DNA of 64,000 nt from Nitrospirales bacterium (GCA_021604005.1 BQIV01000016.1:34115-98114); one strand, 5' to 3'; positions 25,442-34,917 are shown, numbered from the stretch's first letter. Numbers and translations are program-made. Notes: a model not told the origin generated them from the letters alone.

Positions 25442-26827
25442 TTAACTCACGTTGCTCGTGATCCCAAGTTTTTGGAGTTTTTTCCAGAGCGTGACTCGGC
25501 TCATACCGAGTAATTTGGCAGCTTCGAGTTTGCGGCCGTTGGTTTGGTGAAGTGCTGAAAGGATTCGATCTCGTTCTTGATCAGGTTCTGCTGAGAGAAC
25601 TGGAGAGGGTGATGCCGGCGAAGGGCTGCAGTCAGGTAGTCGAATTTCAGATGGAAGATCAAGCAGCGTCAAACAATCGTTTTCAACGGTCACAAAGGCA
25701 TGTTCAATGGCATTGCGTAATTCTCGCACATTACCGGGCCAGGGATATTTAATGAGATGCTGCATGGCATTTTGTGCCATGTCGGTAACGGAACGCTGAT
25801 ACACTGTTGCGTACTCCCCGATGAAGTGGTTCACCAATAGCGGAATGTCTTCCCGGCGCTCTCGCAGGGGTGGCATGGTAATCTCAAACACGCGAATGCG
25901 GTAGTAAAAATCTTCACGTATGTCACCGGAGGCCAGGGCTTTTTTCAATTCCTTGTTGGTTGCGGTAATGAGTCGCACGTTAATTTTGATCGCACGCTCA
26001 TCGCCCACACGTCGGATTTCCCCTTCTTGTAAGACGCGAAGGAGTTTGAGTTGAAGCAGCGGGCTGGTATCGCCGATTTCATCTAAAAATAAGGTGCCGC
26101 CATCCGCAGCTTGAAACACGCCGACTTTATCCCGAATGGCGCCGGTAAAGGCCCCTTTGACATGCCCGAAGAGTTCGCTTTCGAGTAGTGTCTCGGGAAT
26201 AGCTGAACAGTTAATCGCAAAAAACGGCTGATTTTTTCGACTGCTGAGTGCATGAATGGCTCGAGCCGCCAGTTCCTTTCCCGTCCCTGATTCTCCTGTG
26301 ACCAGGACTGACACATCGCTTTGTGCCGCAAGACGCAGTCGGCGAAACACCTCCTGCATGACTTGACTCTTCCCGACAAGTTGTTGGAAGGCGTCACGCG
26401 ACTTGGCTTGTTCCTCAAGGACCGCGATCTTTTCATTACTCAAAATAAATGCGGTTAAATCTGTAAATGTTCCGATTGCACCTATAACTGTGCCTTGCTT
26501 ATCGCGAATGACGGAGACATTCCCATACAGGTAGAGTTCGCGACCGTCTTTTCCGAGTACTTTACATTCTTGATTACAGATGCCCCAAGGATAGGGTGTC
26601 GGGTTATCTAAAAATTCTGTGAGTTTGCTGAAGCCTTTGCACGTTTGACCTTCCAGGACATGACAGGGTTGCCCCACGACATCGTGGCTGGAGTATCCGG
26701 TAATCCGTGCTGCTCCTGCGCTCCAGGCGACGATGTGACCTCGGGCGTCAACCGTAAATACGCCATCGGCCATGACATCCACCATGTTGCTTAAGATGCC
26801 AGGGTTTTTTCTAAAATCCAGTTCCAT
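25442..26827 (-). CDS. PAS-sigma54-dependent transcriptional activator
   Basis: 461 aa enhancer-binding protein. An N-terminal PAS domain (about 1-125) carries five clustered cysteines (QPCHVLEGQTCKG, GICNQECKVL). The AAA+ core has Walker A GESGTGKE, GAFTGA (the loop that contacts sigma54) and Walker B DEIGD. A Fis-type helix-turn-helix is at the C-terminus (GRKLEAAKLLGMSRVTLWK). There is no receiver domain, so it senses directly, perhaps through the PAS cysteines. It lies upstream of the rhodanese operon and, given paired sites with the MBL operon, is the likely regulator of both. This control is inferred. Confidence 0.94.
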   Translation of the reverse strand: MELDFRKNPGILSNMVDVMADGVFTVDARGHIVAWSAGAARITGYSSHDVVGQPCHVLEGQTCKGFSKLTEFLDNPTPYPWGICNQECKVLGKDGRELYLYGNVSVIRDKQGTVIGAIGTFTDLTAFILSNEKIAVLEEQAKSRDAFQQLVGKSQVMQEVFRRLRLAAQSDVSVLVTGESGTGKELAARAIHALSSRKNQPFFAINCSAIPETLLESELFGHVKGAFTGAIRDKVGVFQAADGGTLFLDEIGDTSPLLQLKLLRVLQEGEIRRVGDERAIKINVRLITATNKELKKALASGDIREDFYYRIRVFEITMPPLRERREDIPLLVNHFIGEYATVYQRSVTDMAQNAMQHLIKYPWPGNVRELRNAIEHAFVTVENDCLTLLDLPSEIRLPDCSPSPASPSPVLSAEPDQERDRILSALHQTNGRKLEAAKLLGMSRVTLWKKLQKLGITSNVS

Positions 26828-26907
26828 GGACCGTATCCCTGCAGAGTCGTTTTAGTGTTAGAGTGCCGTTGGAGAGACTATACCGCATTCAGGTTTTTCA
26901 AACCAAA

Positions 26908-26936
26908 ACGGCCCTTCCCTGTTCGGAAAGGACCGT
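26908..26936 (-). terminator. intrinsic terminator of the 575 aa protein gene
   Basis: On the minus strand a hairpin of about 11 bp with minor imperfection (ACGGTCCTTTCC pairing with GGAAGGGCCGT) is followed by TTTTGGTTTG. It lies 44 bp after the stop at 26981 and upstream of the sigma54 activator gene. Confidence 0.7.
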
Positions 26937-26980
26937 CCTGGAAATGGCAGTACTATTGCCATCAAATGGTTGAAAAAAGA

Positions 26981-28708
26981 CTATTTGGCCGCGACTAGCG
27001 ATTGGAAGCTCGGGTCGGTGTTGACAAACCCCTTGAGGGTATCGTTATGGAGCATGTAGTCCCAGGCTTCCGGCGTAGCTCCGGGGACTTGATCAAACCA
27101 GTCACGGGCTTGCGTTAAGAGGTCGACCATGGATTTTTTGTCGAGTGGAACACGAAACGCCAAGCTGTATGCCATGGCATATGTTGCCGTAAACTTCTCA
27201 AGCGGGTCTTCGGTCAATGCAAGTGCCGTGTTTGCTTCTTTGTACCCTTTGGTTAAGTCGGGATCATCAAAGTGCCGATTCCACGCTACTTTCCCTATTC
27301 GTGACCATGCTAATTCCAGTAGTAATTTAGCCCGTAGTTCCTTCTGATCTTCAGGAATCTCACTCAATAATTCTTGAGGTGAAGAAATCGAGGCTCGTTG
27401 ATCATTGGTCCATTGATAGGCAACGCCTAACCGGCGGCGGTTTTCAAAGTCACCAGGTTGAAGGGACGACAAGACTTCCATGACTGGAATCATCCGATAT
27501 AAATAGTCCGCTGCCTGGGGTTCGGTTTTCCCGCCCATTCCCATATCAAGGGATAAATCCATACGATCGGTTTGTGATTGAACCGTCCAGTACAATTCAT
27601 TAAACCGCTGAGCCAATAACTCCTGCTCGATGTGTATCCCGTGATTCCGTTCTCCGTAATTCAACAATCCGTTATATAAACGGTCTGCGAACACCTGTAG
27701 GGCTTCTTGATATCGTGGATTGACGAGCAATATCCGATTGAGCAGCATTAAAGACTCTTCTTGACTTGAGGCCGTCTTTGCTTGCTCCAATCCTGTTTTA
27801 AGCGCTTCTGGTGCATCTCCAGGTCCCCACCATTCGGTCGAGTGCGGCACAAATCCGCCCGCTTCGATCACAAAAGGAATGGTGGTGCCATGCGGCCCCT
27901 CCATTGGAATATCTAAAACCGCCTCATTCACAGGGAATCCTAATTCTTTGAGATTCGACAGGACGACCCATTTAACCTTCACGGCCTTCACAATGCCTTG
28001 GGGTTTTTTATACGGCACGGCCCAGTCTTCTGACCCTGACGCATTGGAAACTGGAGACGTCATAGGATTGGGATAAGTAATTCGAACAGTCACTAAACTG
28101 GTTGGGGTGGCAAGGACAGGGGCATTCTCTTGAACTTTGAACGATGCGTGAGGAATGGGGCCTACACTCAATTTTTCCATGGAAAATGGCGCATCAGGCT
28201 GTAGAACAGAGATTTGATGCATGACAAAAAACGATGGCGGTAATTGCCGGCTACCCGTTTCAGCGATAAAAAACCGTTGAAAGTCTTCAAAGTCGACCAC
28301 GCGTCCTTCCCCTGGCCACACAGCGTCGAGCGCACGATCTTCCTGTTGAATCGCGCGGCTATGTGCGTCTTCGCGGCGTTGAGTGCACCAGTCATAGACT
28401 GGGTCGGAGTCTGCTGGAAATTGACTGTCAACAAGCTTGCCCTCTTGCTTCATTTTATAGAGGCAGACAAAGTCATGTTGCCCCGCAACAATTTCATTCC
28501 CCTGCGATACCGCTTCGGCGTACTTTTGGACCGTAGTGAACAGGTGGGCTTCGTCCTTGGCCGAGCCGTTCGCCGCCCAGGCTATATGGGCTATGCCGGT
28601 AAAGCTCATGGCGACCACGTACGCTGCGACCAGGGAATACGGACTACATGTTCGGATTACCTGCCTATGCCATTTCCAAAATGGCTCTTGGTGTGAAATC
28701 TCTTTCAT
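26981..28708 (-). CDS. large secreted protein of unknown function, 575 aa
   Basis: The N-terminus has a hydrophobic signal (SLVAAYVVAMSFTGIAHIAWA, cut near AWA-AN) after a basic segment. The long mature part has no CxxCH heme motif and no domain I can name. Residues about 300-345 are helical and TPR-like (KTASSQEESLMLLNRILLVNPRYQEALQVF), and the C-terminal 100 residues are also helical. GGAAGGAG precedes the ATG. It is followed by the terminator at 26908-26936 and preceded 91 bp upstream by the cupredoxin gene on the same strand. Possibly a periplasmic scaffold; function unknown. Confidence 0.65.
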   Translation of the reverse strand: MKEISHQEPFWKWHRQVIRTCSPYSLVAAYVVAMSFTGIAHIAWAANGSAKDEAHLFTTVQKYAEAVSQGNEIVAGQHDFVCLYKMKQEGKLVDSQFPADSDPVYDWCTQRREDAHSRAIQQEDRALDAVWPGEGRVVDFEDFQRFFIAETGSRQLPPSFFVMHQISVLQPDAPFSMEKLSVGPIPHASFKVQENAPVLATPTSLVTVRITYPNPMTSPVSNASGSEDWAVPYKKPQGIVKAVKVKWVVLSNLKELGFPVNEAVLDIPMEGPHGTTIPFVIEAGGFVPHSTEWWGPGDAPEALKTGLEQAKTASSQEESLMLLNRILLVNPRYQEALQVFADRLYNGLLNYGERNHGIHIEQELLAQRFNELYWTVQSQTDRMDLSLDMGMGGKTEPQAADYLYRMIPVMEVLSSLQPGDFENRRRLGVAYQWTNDQRASISSPQELLSEIPEDQKELRAKLLLELAWSRIGKVAWNRHFDDPDLTKGYKEANTALALTEDPLEKFTATYAMAYSLAFRVPLDKKSMVDLLTQARDWFDQVPGATPEAWDYMLHNDTLKGFVNTDPSFQSLVAAK

Positions 28709-28799
28709 CGACCGCGACTCCTTCCAACTTATCGTTTGTACTTTGTGCGAATAGACCCTCTCGCTTCACTGCAAACCCTGGACTCTACCATACCCATTC

Positions 28800-29255
28800 T
28801 TAATCCTGCACTACTATGGTGCCCTGCATCACATGCCCTGGAAGATCGCAAAGAAAGGGGTAGGTGCCAGTATTTTCAGGCGTAAATGAAATTTCCGTTT
28901 GTCCGGTTGAGGGGAGCAAGACACGGAGGAGTCCCTCGTTTCCAAATTGAGGGGCGCCATTGCCACTGACGTTGTGGGTCGTTCCGAGAAACAGCCCGAC
29001 AGGGACAAACGCATGCAGTTCGGCATCTTTGTTCCGCAAAATTATTCGAGTTTTTTGCCCCCGTTGTAAGGAAATTTTGTCAGGTTCAAATTTTCGAGTT
29101 TTGACATCGATGATGATATCGGTTGGTGGTGGATTCGTTGAGTGCGAATTCGATGCCGATGAAATTCCGCCCCAACCTCCGGTTATTGCCAAGGTCAAAA
29201 TCGTCACCGTTACGAGTAGAAGTCTACAAGGTGTACTCTTTTCAGACATAAGCAT
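28800..29255 (-). CDS. secreted cupredoxin-domain protein
   Basis: 151 aa with an N-terminal signal (LLLVTVTILTLAITGG) and one cupredoxin domain in the mature part. Type-1 copper ligands are visible: His in ELHAFV, and Cys, His and Met in FLCDLPGHVMQG. The segment KTRIILRNKDAELHAF is typical of the beta-barrel. Periplasmic electron transfer to or from a cytochrome is likely. GAGGA precedes the ATG. It is the first gene of a probable two-gene unit with the 575 aa protein. It differs from the copper-site protein at 3701-4642, which carries an added beta domain. Confidence 0.88.
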   Translation of the reverse strand: MLMSEKSTPCRLLLVTVTILTLAITGGWGGISSASNSHSTNPPPTDIIIDVKTRKFEPDKISLQRGQKTRIILRNKDAELHAFVPVGLFLGTTHNVSGNGAPQFGNEGLLRVLLPSTGQTEISFTPENTGTYPFLCDLPGHVMQGTIVVQD

Positions 29256-29680
29256 GAATCCTCATTTCTCTTGAACGATGTCCTTGTATCTGATGGTTTT
29301 GCATGGCCGCCTCATCGCGTTATGTACTTCCTGTTCTGGCACTTCACTATTTTTAAAGAATGTGAGTGATGTTTTCTTCATTATATCCGGCGGGTTGCAA
29401 AATACGAAAGTCAATGCGTATTCCATTCGCCAGGTTGTGTAAATTCTGCATGTGGACAGGTTAATGGTGATGCTCAAGAAGTGGCAAGAACAACCAGTAG
29501 CAATGGAAAGCCGATAGGGAAGGAGTCGCGGAAGACTGCTCAAACGGGAAAATGACAACAGACGTGATGTCAGTCTCTATGGGCTACCAAAAATCTCAAG
29601 AATCCTCTACTGACGCCGATAATTCATGTAGACAGGGCAGCTGAGGTTGTCATCATAAACATACACTAAAGAGTCCGCAC
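29256..29680. other. intergenic region, no gene called
   Basis: About 425 bp upstream of the cupredoxin gene. A 98-codon minus-strand frame at 29262-29558 has no Shine-Dalgarno or family and is not called. The promoter of the cupredoxin unit is presumably here. Confidence 0.35.
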
Positions 29681-29854
29681 ATGTTTGGTAATTCTGTGGA
29701 GTTAGTTGTTGTCGGTTTCATCATATTCCTGGGTATTTTTCTCTACGGTTGGATTGATTATCGCCGAACAATCCGGGTTGGAAATTTCGGATTGGCTTTG
29801 GTCAAAAGCCGACTCAACGATACCCGTCAATCCCCTCGCACGCGTGGCCGGTAA
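29681..29854 (+). CDS. small single-TM protein, 57 aa
   Basis: An ATG at 29681 opens a 57-codon frame ending TAA at 29852-29854. The N-terminal 25 residues are strongly hydrophobic (VELVVVGFIIFLGIFLYGW), followed by a basic tail (IDYRRTIRVG and RQSPRTRGR). The charge pattern suggests an anchored protein with a cytoplasmic C-terminus. No strong Shine-Dalgarno is present and no family is recognised, so this is tentative. It sits in an otherwise empty stretch. Confidence 0.4.
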   Translation: MFGNSVELVVVGFIIFLGIFLYGWIDYRRTIRVGNFGLALVKSRLNDTRQSPRTRGR

Positions 29855-30437
29855 TTCGGCGCGATACTCGGAGTATTTGTGCGAAGACCTGTCAGATGCG
29901 CGAACCTTTGGTGTGCGTCGAGACGCGCGCGTACGAATGATTTGCTAAGGAAGATGGTAAGGCGCCAGCATTGAGTTTCCCGATACGTATTTGCGCGATG
30001 TGTCGCTCGCACATGCCGTGACTTATACGAAAGTCTGTTTTCGACCCTCTCAACCCCAAAAACGTGGTTTGACCTTCACTGAGACACCACGAACAGACCA
30101 CGGTCATCAGAACCCTCCCGCCTCGAAGGAAGCAATATCAGTTACATGCCAGGGAAAAGTGGAAAGCCTGTATATTTTCAATGGTTACTGACATGACCTT
30201 CTCTGATGGTCTTGGTGCGCAGTTTCAAGAGTTGGCATAAAATCATACAGGGTGAATCGTTTTCGATACGCCGGATGAGCGGTCTGGCACAGGGGAGACG
30301 TCCATACTCCGTTCTTCATGGATGACGTTACGAAGGGACCAGAGTGTTGTTGTGAAAGCCGGCATAGCGTAATTAGTATGGTCTTGAATGATAGATTGAT
30401 TGTATTCAACGCAAGAGCCCAGTATACTGGCGAAACT
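29855..30437. other. intergenic region, no gene called
   Basis: About 580 bp before the zinc-finger gene. Short open frames on both strands have no ribosome-binding site. If the longer start of the zinc-finger gene (30318) were used, the last 120 bp would be coding. Nothing else was found. Confidence 0.35.
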
Positions 30438-30725
30438 ATGAGTATTCGAAACCGTGCAGGCGAGTGGCAGCCTATGACACTCGCGATTACCCCTGAATTG
30501 TGTGGCGTGTGTGGCGAAGGGTTATCGAGGAATTTTACCCTGTTACGGGGTGGATGGGAACGCTGTACGCTGTGTGAGCGATTTGTTCACCATAGTTGTT
30601 TAGTCAGCGGAAAGGTGTCTTTTTTAAAGAAGCGACCCAGGGTCTGTTTGTCCTGTCAAACTGAATCAACTGGCTCCACATCAGTTGTGCCTCAGGATTC
30701 TCACTCCACGGCTCTCAAGTCATGA
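30438..30725 (+). CDS. small zinc-finger protein (treble-clef/PHD-like)
   Basis: 95 aa from the ATG at 30438; an open frame extends back to 30318, and the start is uncertain because neither has a clear Shine-Dalgarno. Eight metal ligands occur in pairs: LCGVCGEG, RCTLCERFVHHSC and VCLSCQ. The arrangement CxxC-x19-CxxC-x4-HHxxC-x15-CxxC is like a FYVE/PHD or treble-clef finger, rare for a small bacterial protein. The C-terminus is Ser/Thr-rich. Its stop overlaps the start of the next gene by 4 bp (ATGA), so the two are translationally coupled. Confidence 0.65.
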   Translation: MSIRNRAGEWQPMTLAITPELCGVCGEGLSRNFTLLRGGWERCTLCERFVHHSCLVSGKVSFLKKRPRVCLSCQTESTGSTSVVPQDSHSTALKS

Positions 30726-31075
30726 AGTCAGATGTCCACGTTTCTTCCCTAATGGCTGCTCCACGCCACGGTTATAGCGCGCTGTTTGTTCGAATCATTA
30801 TTGCGCCCTTGCTCAGTCTGTTCAGTGGGTTCCATACGATGGACTTTCTTGTCGGCGGTATCTACACCTGGCCACAAATGAGCCGGGTGTTTGCGATGAC
30901 GTTGGCGATTGTGATTCTCTCCTATGAGTTTGTGTATAAAGAACATCAGGAAGAGTCGGCTAGTCGGCCAGGCGCGTTGAATCAACAGGGGGTGAAGTCT
31001 ATTCTGTACTTCTGTGTGTTTCCATATATGGTAGGCGTACTGGCCTTACTGTCTCTTGTGATTGTGGCTCAATAG
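30722..31075 (+). CDS. hypothetical small membrane protein, 117 aa
   Basis: Three hydrophobic segments can be seen: about residues 20-40 (SALFVRIIIAPLLSLFSGF), 55-70 (RVFAMTLAIVILSYEFVY) and 90-116 (ILYFCVFPYMVGVLALLSLVIV). A charged loop (KEHQEESASRPG) lies between the second and third. No family was recognised. The ATG overlaps the stop of the zinc-finger gene in ATGA, which implies translational coupling and a joint role, perhaps as a membrane-associated metal-binding unit. Function unknown. Confidence 0.65.
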   Translation: MKSDVHVSSLMAAPRHGYSALFVRIIIAPLLSLFSGFHTMDFLVGGIYTWPQMSRVFAMTLAIVILSYEFVYKEHQEESASRPGALNQQGVKSILYFCVFPYMVGVLALLSLVIVAQ

Positions 31076-31187
31076 ACCATAGTGACATCGTCATAGGCAT
31101 TCCTGCCGTGTGTGGTCTTCTTGTGTGATGTCTGTGGGTTTACCAGCATCCTTGGCTGTGATTTTTCTTTAAGATTAGGAGTGCGAT

Positions 31188-31373
31188 ATGAAGAATGTGG
31201 ATATGAAGGTAGAGGGAAGTACGTTGACGATTACCGTCGATCTTTCAAAAGACTTTGGGCCGTCTTCTTCTGGAAAAACAACGATTATTGCGACAACCGA
31301 AGGGAATGTCAGCATTCCGGAGCGGGAAGAGGTCAAAATCGGCTTGAATATTTATACGAAGAAATCTTCGTAG
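31188..31373 (+). CDS. conserved-looking small protein, 61 aa
   Basis: 61 aa hydrophilic protein with no signal peptide. Sequence alternates strand-like segments (STLTITVDLSK and TTIIATTEGNVSIP), suggesting a small beta protein. A clear TAGGAG lies six bases before the ATG. The SSSGKTTIIATTEGN pattern resembles small uncharacterised proteins in other bacteria, though I cannot name a family. It is followed by 123 bp and then the convergent uvrA gene. Function unknown. Confidence 0.7.
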   Translation: MKNVDMKVEGSTLTITVDLSKDFGPSSSGKTTIIATTEGNVSIPEREEVKIGLNIYTKKSS

Positions 31374-31496
31374 TCATCATAGCGGTACTAGAGTATTTCC
31401 GCTCAATGATTCAAACTCACAACGCGATATCATAGATCTCCACGGTTGAACGGTATGTGAAACGGCTATAGCTGACACGTATTTGGATTCGCTATA

Positions 31497-34004
31497 TTAT
31501 TGAAATTCCTCCCGCAACGCGCGTCCTGTCCATGACGTCTCGACACTCATAATGTGAGCAGGAGGTCCTTCCGCAACGATTGTGCCTCCTCGGATGCCTC
31601 CTTCCGGCCCCAAATCGATCACCCAATCTGCATTGCGTATCACGTCGAGATTGTGCTCAATAATTAATACGGTGTTGCCAGATTCAACAAGACGATTGAG
31701 TACTTCGAGGAGTCGTTGGATATCGGCAAAATGTAATCCGGTTGTGGGTTCGTCAAGAATATACAACGTTTTTCCGGTTGCGCGTTTTGACAACTCTTTT
31801 GAAAGTTTGACTCGTTGGGCCTCGCCGCCTGACAGTGTTGTGGCAGATTGCCCAAGCTTAATGTAGTGCAGGCCGACATCAGCCAATGTTTGTAATTTCG
31901 TTCGAATGGATGGGAATGGCGCAAAGAACTCCAACGCTTCTGCCACGGTCATGTCCAGGATATCTGCAATGGTTTTTCCCTTGTATAACACATTCAGTGT
32001 TTCTCGATTATATCGTTTGCCTTTGCAGGCCTCGCATGTCACATACACGTCTGGTAAAAAATGCATTTCAATTTTGAGTAATCCGTCTCCTTGACAGGTC
32101 TCGCATCGTCCGCCCTTGACGTTAAAACTATACCGTCCGGGTTTATATCCACGAACCCGCGATTCGGGTAGATTGGCGAATAGATCTCGAATAAAGCTAA
32201 AAAGTCCTGTATAGGTTGCTGGATTGGAACGTGGTGTTCTTCCGATTGGGGATTGATCGATATCGATGACCTTATCTAAGGCTTGAACACCTTTCAGGCT
32301 CTGACATCCGTCGATTTTTGGTTTTTTCTGATAGAGTAGCTGCGACAGAGAATGAAATAGGACTTCGATGATCAAGGTGCTCTTTCCCGACCCTGAAACC
32401 CCAGTGACGCAGGTCAAGAGTCCGAGAGGGATGTTGGCGGTGATCGATTGAAGATTGAATTTGTGTGCTCCCACGATACTCAACATGCCCTTCGCAGAAC
32501 GTTGACGAGCCGGAAGGGAAACCTGAAGCGTTCGTTGGAGATATTTTCCGGTCAACGAATCGGGATTATGCATGATCGCTTTAGGTGTTCCTTGGGCGAT
32601 GAGGTGTCCACCTTCAACCCCAGCCCCTGGTCCTAAATCCAGTAGATGATCGGCTTCCAGCATAGTTTCTGAGTCATGTTCGACCACGACGACGGTATTA
32701 CCCATGTCTCGAAGCCGAAGCAACGTTTTGAGTAGGCGTTGATTGTCGCGTTGATGGAGGCCAATGCTCGGTTCGTCCAGAATATACAGGACTCCAACAA
32801 GTCCAGAGCCGATTTGTGTGGCCAGTCGAATGCGTTGCCCTTCCCCTCCTGAAAGCGATCCGGCTGGACGGTCAAGCGTGAGATATTCCAAGCCGACATT
32901 GATGAGGAAATCCAATCGTTCCCGTATTTCTTTAAGAATCCGTTGTCCTATCAATCGGTCGCGATCTCCTAATGGGAGCGCGTCGACAAAGTCCGCAGCA
33001 TCTTGAACAGAGAGCGTTGTTACATCGGCGATAGACTGGTCGGCAATTTTAATCGCCAAGCTTTCCGGTCTGAGCCTGGCGCCTGCGCAGGTTTGACAGG
33101 GGTCTCGATGTGAATAATCCTCGTGCTCGGGACACATTCCGGACATCGCGACCCCAATGCCATCGCATGCCGGACAGGCACCATGCGGACTGTTGAATGA
33201 AAACACTCGGGGAGTGATTTCCGGGTAATTGACTCCGCATCGAATGCATGCTGAATGTTCGCTATAGAGTGTGACCTGATCGTTGTCCGTGATGACGCCA
33301 ACCAACCCCTCTGTGAGCTTGAGTGCCGATTCGATCGAATCAGCCAACCGTCGAGTGAATGCTTCGTCGGTTTTCATGATCAGGCGATCCACCACAACCT
33401 CGATCGTGTGCTTCTGTTGTTTTTTTAACTTGGTGTCTGTTGAAAGTTCGGTCATCTGTCCGTCGATGCGTGCTCGGATGTAGCCGGCTCGTCGAGCATT
33501 GAGTAGTTCCTTGCGGTACTCCCCTTTTCTCCCCCGTACAATCGGGGCGAGTATTTGAAATTTCGTCCCAGTGGGAAGAAGCTGAATGGTCTCAACCATT
33601 TGCTGTGCTGACTGCGCGGTGATGGGGTCTCCGCATTGATAACAAAATGGTCGGCCAATGCGTGCATAGAGAAGTCGAAAGTAGTCGTAGATTTCCGTCA
33701 CGGTTCCGACGGTGGAGCGGGGATTCCGACTCGTATTCTTCTGTTCTATGGAAATTGCGGGAGAGAGTCCTTCAATGGAGTCAACATCGGGCTTGCCCAT
33801 TTGCTCAAGAAATTGGCGGGCATAGGCAGAAAGCGATTCGACATACCGCCGTTGTCCTTCAGCGTAAATGGTGTCAAAGGCTAAGGATGACTTTCCTGAA
33901 CCACTCAGGCCCGTGATGACCACCAGTTGATCGCGAGGAATTTCGAGGTCGAGATTTTTGAGATTATGCTCGCGTGCTCCTTTAATGGTGATGTAGCCAC
34001 TCAT
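31497..34004 (-). CDS. uvrA: excinuclease ABC subunit UvrA, short form
   Basis: About 835 aa from ATG 34004 (another in-frame ATG seven codons earlier). It is the damage-recognition ATPase of nucleotide excision repair. Walker [13 protein letters not shown] and [12 protein letters not shown] signatures LSGGEGQRI and LSGGEAQRV, and [16 protein letters not shown] mark two ATPase halves. The UvrB-binding region ([12 protein letters not shown]) and zinc fingers are present. The usual insertion of over 100 residues between CPACDG and [10 protein letters not shown] is replaced by about 20 residues ([20 protein letters not shown]), so the protein is about 100 aa shorter than the E. coli type. The frame is intact, so this is not a pseudogene. 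Confidence 0.95.
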   Translation of the reverse strand: MSGYITIKGAREHNLKNLDLEIPRDQLVVITGLSGSGKSSLAFDTIYAEGQRRYVESLSAYARQFLEQMGKPDVDSIEGLSPAISIEQKNTSRNPRSTVGTVTEIYDYFRLLYARIGRPFCYQCGDPITAQSAQQMVETIQLLPTGTKFQILAPIVRGRKGEYRKELLNARRAGYIRARIDGQMTELSTDTKLKKQQKHTIEVVVDRLIMKTDEAFTRRLADSIESALKLTEGLVGVITDNDQVTLYSEHSACIRCGVNYPEITPRVFSFNSPHGACPACDGIGVAMSGMCPEHEDYSHRDPCQTCAGARLRPESLAIKIADQSIADVTTLSVQDAADFVDALPLGDRDRLIGQRILKEIRERLDFLINVGLEYLTLDRPAGSLSGGEGQRIRLATQIGSGLVGVLYILDEPSIGLHQRDNQRLLKTLLRLRDMGNTVVVVEHDSETMLEADHLLDLGPGAGVEGGHLIAQGTPKAIMHNPDSLTGKYLQRTLQVSLPARQRSAKGMLSIVGAHKFNLQSITANIPLGLLTCVTGVSGSGKSTLIIEVLFHSLSQLLYQKKPKIDGCQSLKGVQALDKVIDIDQSPIGRTPRSNPATYTGLFSFIRDLFANLPESRVRGYKPGRYSFNVKGGRCETCQGDGLLKIEMHFLPDVYVTCEACKGKRYNRETLNVLYKGKTIADILDMTVAEALEFFAPFPSIRTKLQTLADVGLHYIKLGQSATTLSGGEAQRVKLSKELSKRATGKTLYILDEPTTGLHFADIQRLLEVLNRLVESGNTVLIIEHNLDVIRNADWVIDLGPEGGIRGGTIVAEGPPAHIMSVETSWTGRALREEFQ

Positions 34005-34211
34005 ACGTAATCCCGAGTATATCATAGGACTATGACCATGTTGTGAGGGGCTATGGTGGCTGATTCGGAATCATTATTGACCGGACCTGGGGCGTTAGAT
34101 ACAATCGTTTTTGGGGCGTCTCCCCAAGGCAGGGTGATGGCTCGAGCTCGTTCATGCCTCGTTTCCTCAACCATTTTCTCGAATTCTTATTTATTATTCT
34201 GGGGGCAACTC

Positions 34212-34763
34212 ATGAATCACGGAATGTACAAGTTTTTTGTTGGTGCGTTGATGACCGGCCTCATGCTTCAGGCTTCGTTTGCTTTTGGGACCAAATATGA
34301 GCTTACTCGGAATAGTATGCAAGATCCGGAAGGGATCGATGCGGTAGAAGTGTCCTTGTATCAAGTAAAATTAGGCGATCCCGAAGCCACAGCCGTTGAG
34401 CTGTTACTTGAAGAAAAAATTGCCGGAATTCGTGCCGAACAAGAAGGCACATTTATTTTGCTTTGGGATAAGAGCAAGCCGACCGGCGCCATGGCTGGCG
34501 TACGTATCGTCGACGGGAAAGTCGATTTAATTTTCATGAATGATCGATTTAGCCATAAAGTGCGGGGAATTTTTCGTACGGTACTGACATCTAAAACCGC
34601 TCAAGAAATCCGTGAATTACTGGGTAATGAAGATTTTAAAAATGAGACGTTAATGGGTGCGAAACTTCTCTATGAAGAAAAAGGCTTCCTCGTGAATTTT
34701 TTAGATAGTAGCGTGAACGTTGAATTTTGTTTAGGGTGCTCCGATTTGTATAACTCATTTTGA
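34212..34763 (+). CDS. hypothetical secreted protein, 183 aa
   Basis: The ATG at 34212 is preferred because GGGGG lies just upstream and the product then begins with a signal peptide (YKFFVGALMTGLMLQASFAFG). Upstream in-frame sequence back to 34053 is not signal-like. The mature part (about 160 aa) has two strand-helix stretches (VEVSLYQVKLGDPEATAVEL and KVDLIFMNDRFSHKVRGIF) and a Cys pair near the end (EFCLGCSD). No family was recognised. The segment between uvrA and ruvB contains only this gene on the plus strand. Probably periplasmic; function unknown. Confidence 0.6.
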   Translation: MNHGMYKFFVGALMTGLMLQASFAFGTKYELTRNSMQDPEGIDAVEVSLYQVKLGDPEATAVELLLEEKIAGIRAEQEGTFILLWDKSKPTGAMAGVRIVDGKVDLIFMNDRFSHKVRGIFRTVLTSKTAQEIRELLGNEDFKNETLMGAKLLYEEKGFLVNFLDSSVNVEFCLGCSDLYNSF

Positions 34764-34917
34764 GTTGAACGTCTTGCAGTTATACACGATACGATTTTTC
34801 CCATTCAGGAATCCGTTTCCTTCCGACTAACGGGGAAGTCCTTCTTCAGTATGGACCTCCTCGTGTTTCAGCCTGTCAGCTCGTTGAAGCCGATATTTCC
34901 ATTGGACTATTACTGCC

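Noticed and set aside
29262..29558. 98-codon minus-strand frame upstream of the cupredoxin gene
   Set aside because: Composition is not protein-like, no Shine-Dalgarno, and it overlaps the expected promoter.
31497..34004. uvrA as a truncated pseudogene
   Set aside because: The frame is continuous with both ATPase halves, zinc fingers and C-terminus intact; only the insertion domain is missing.
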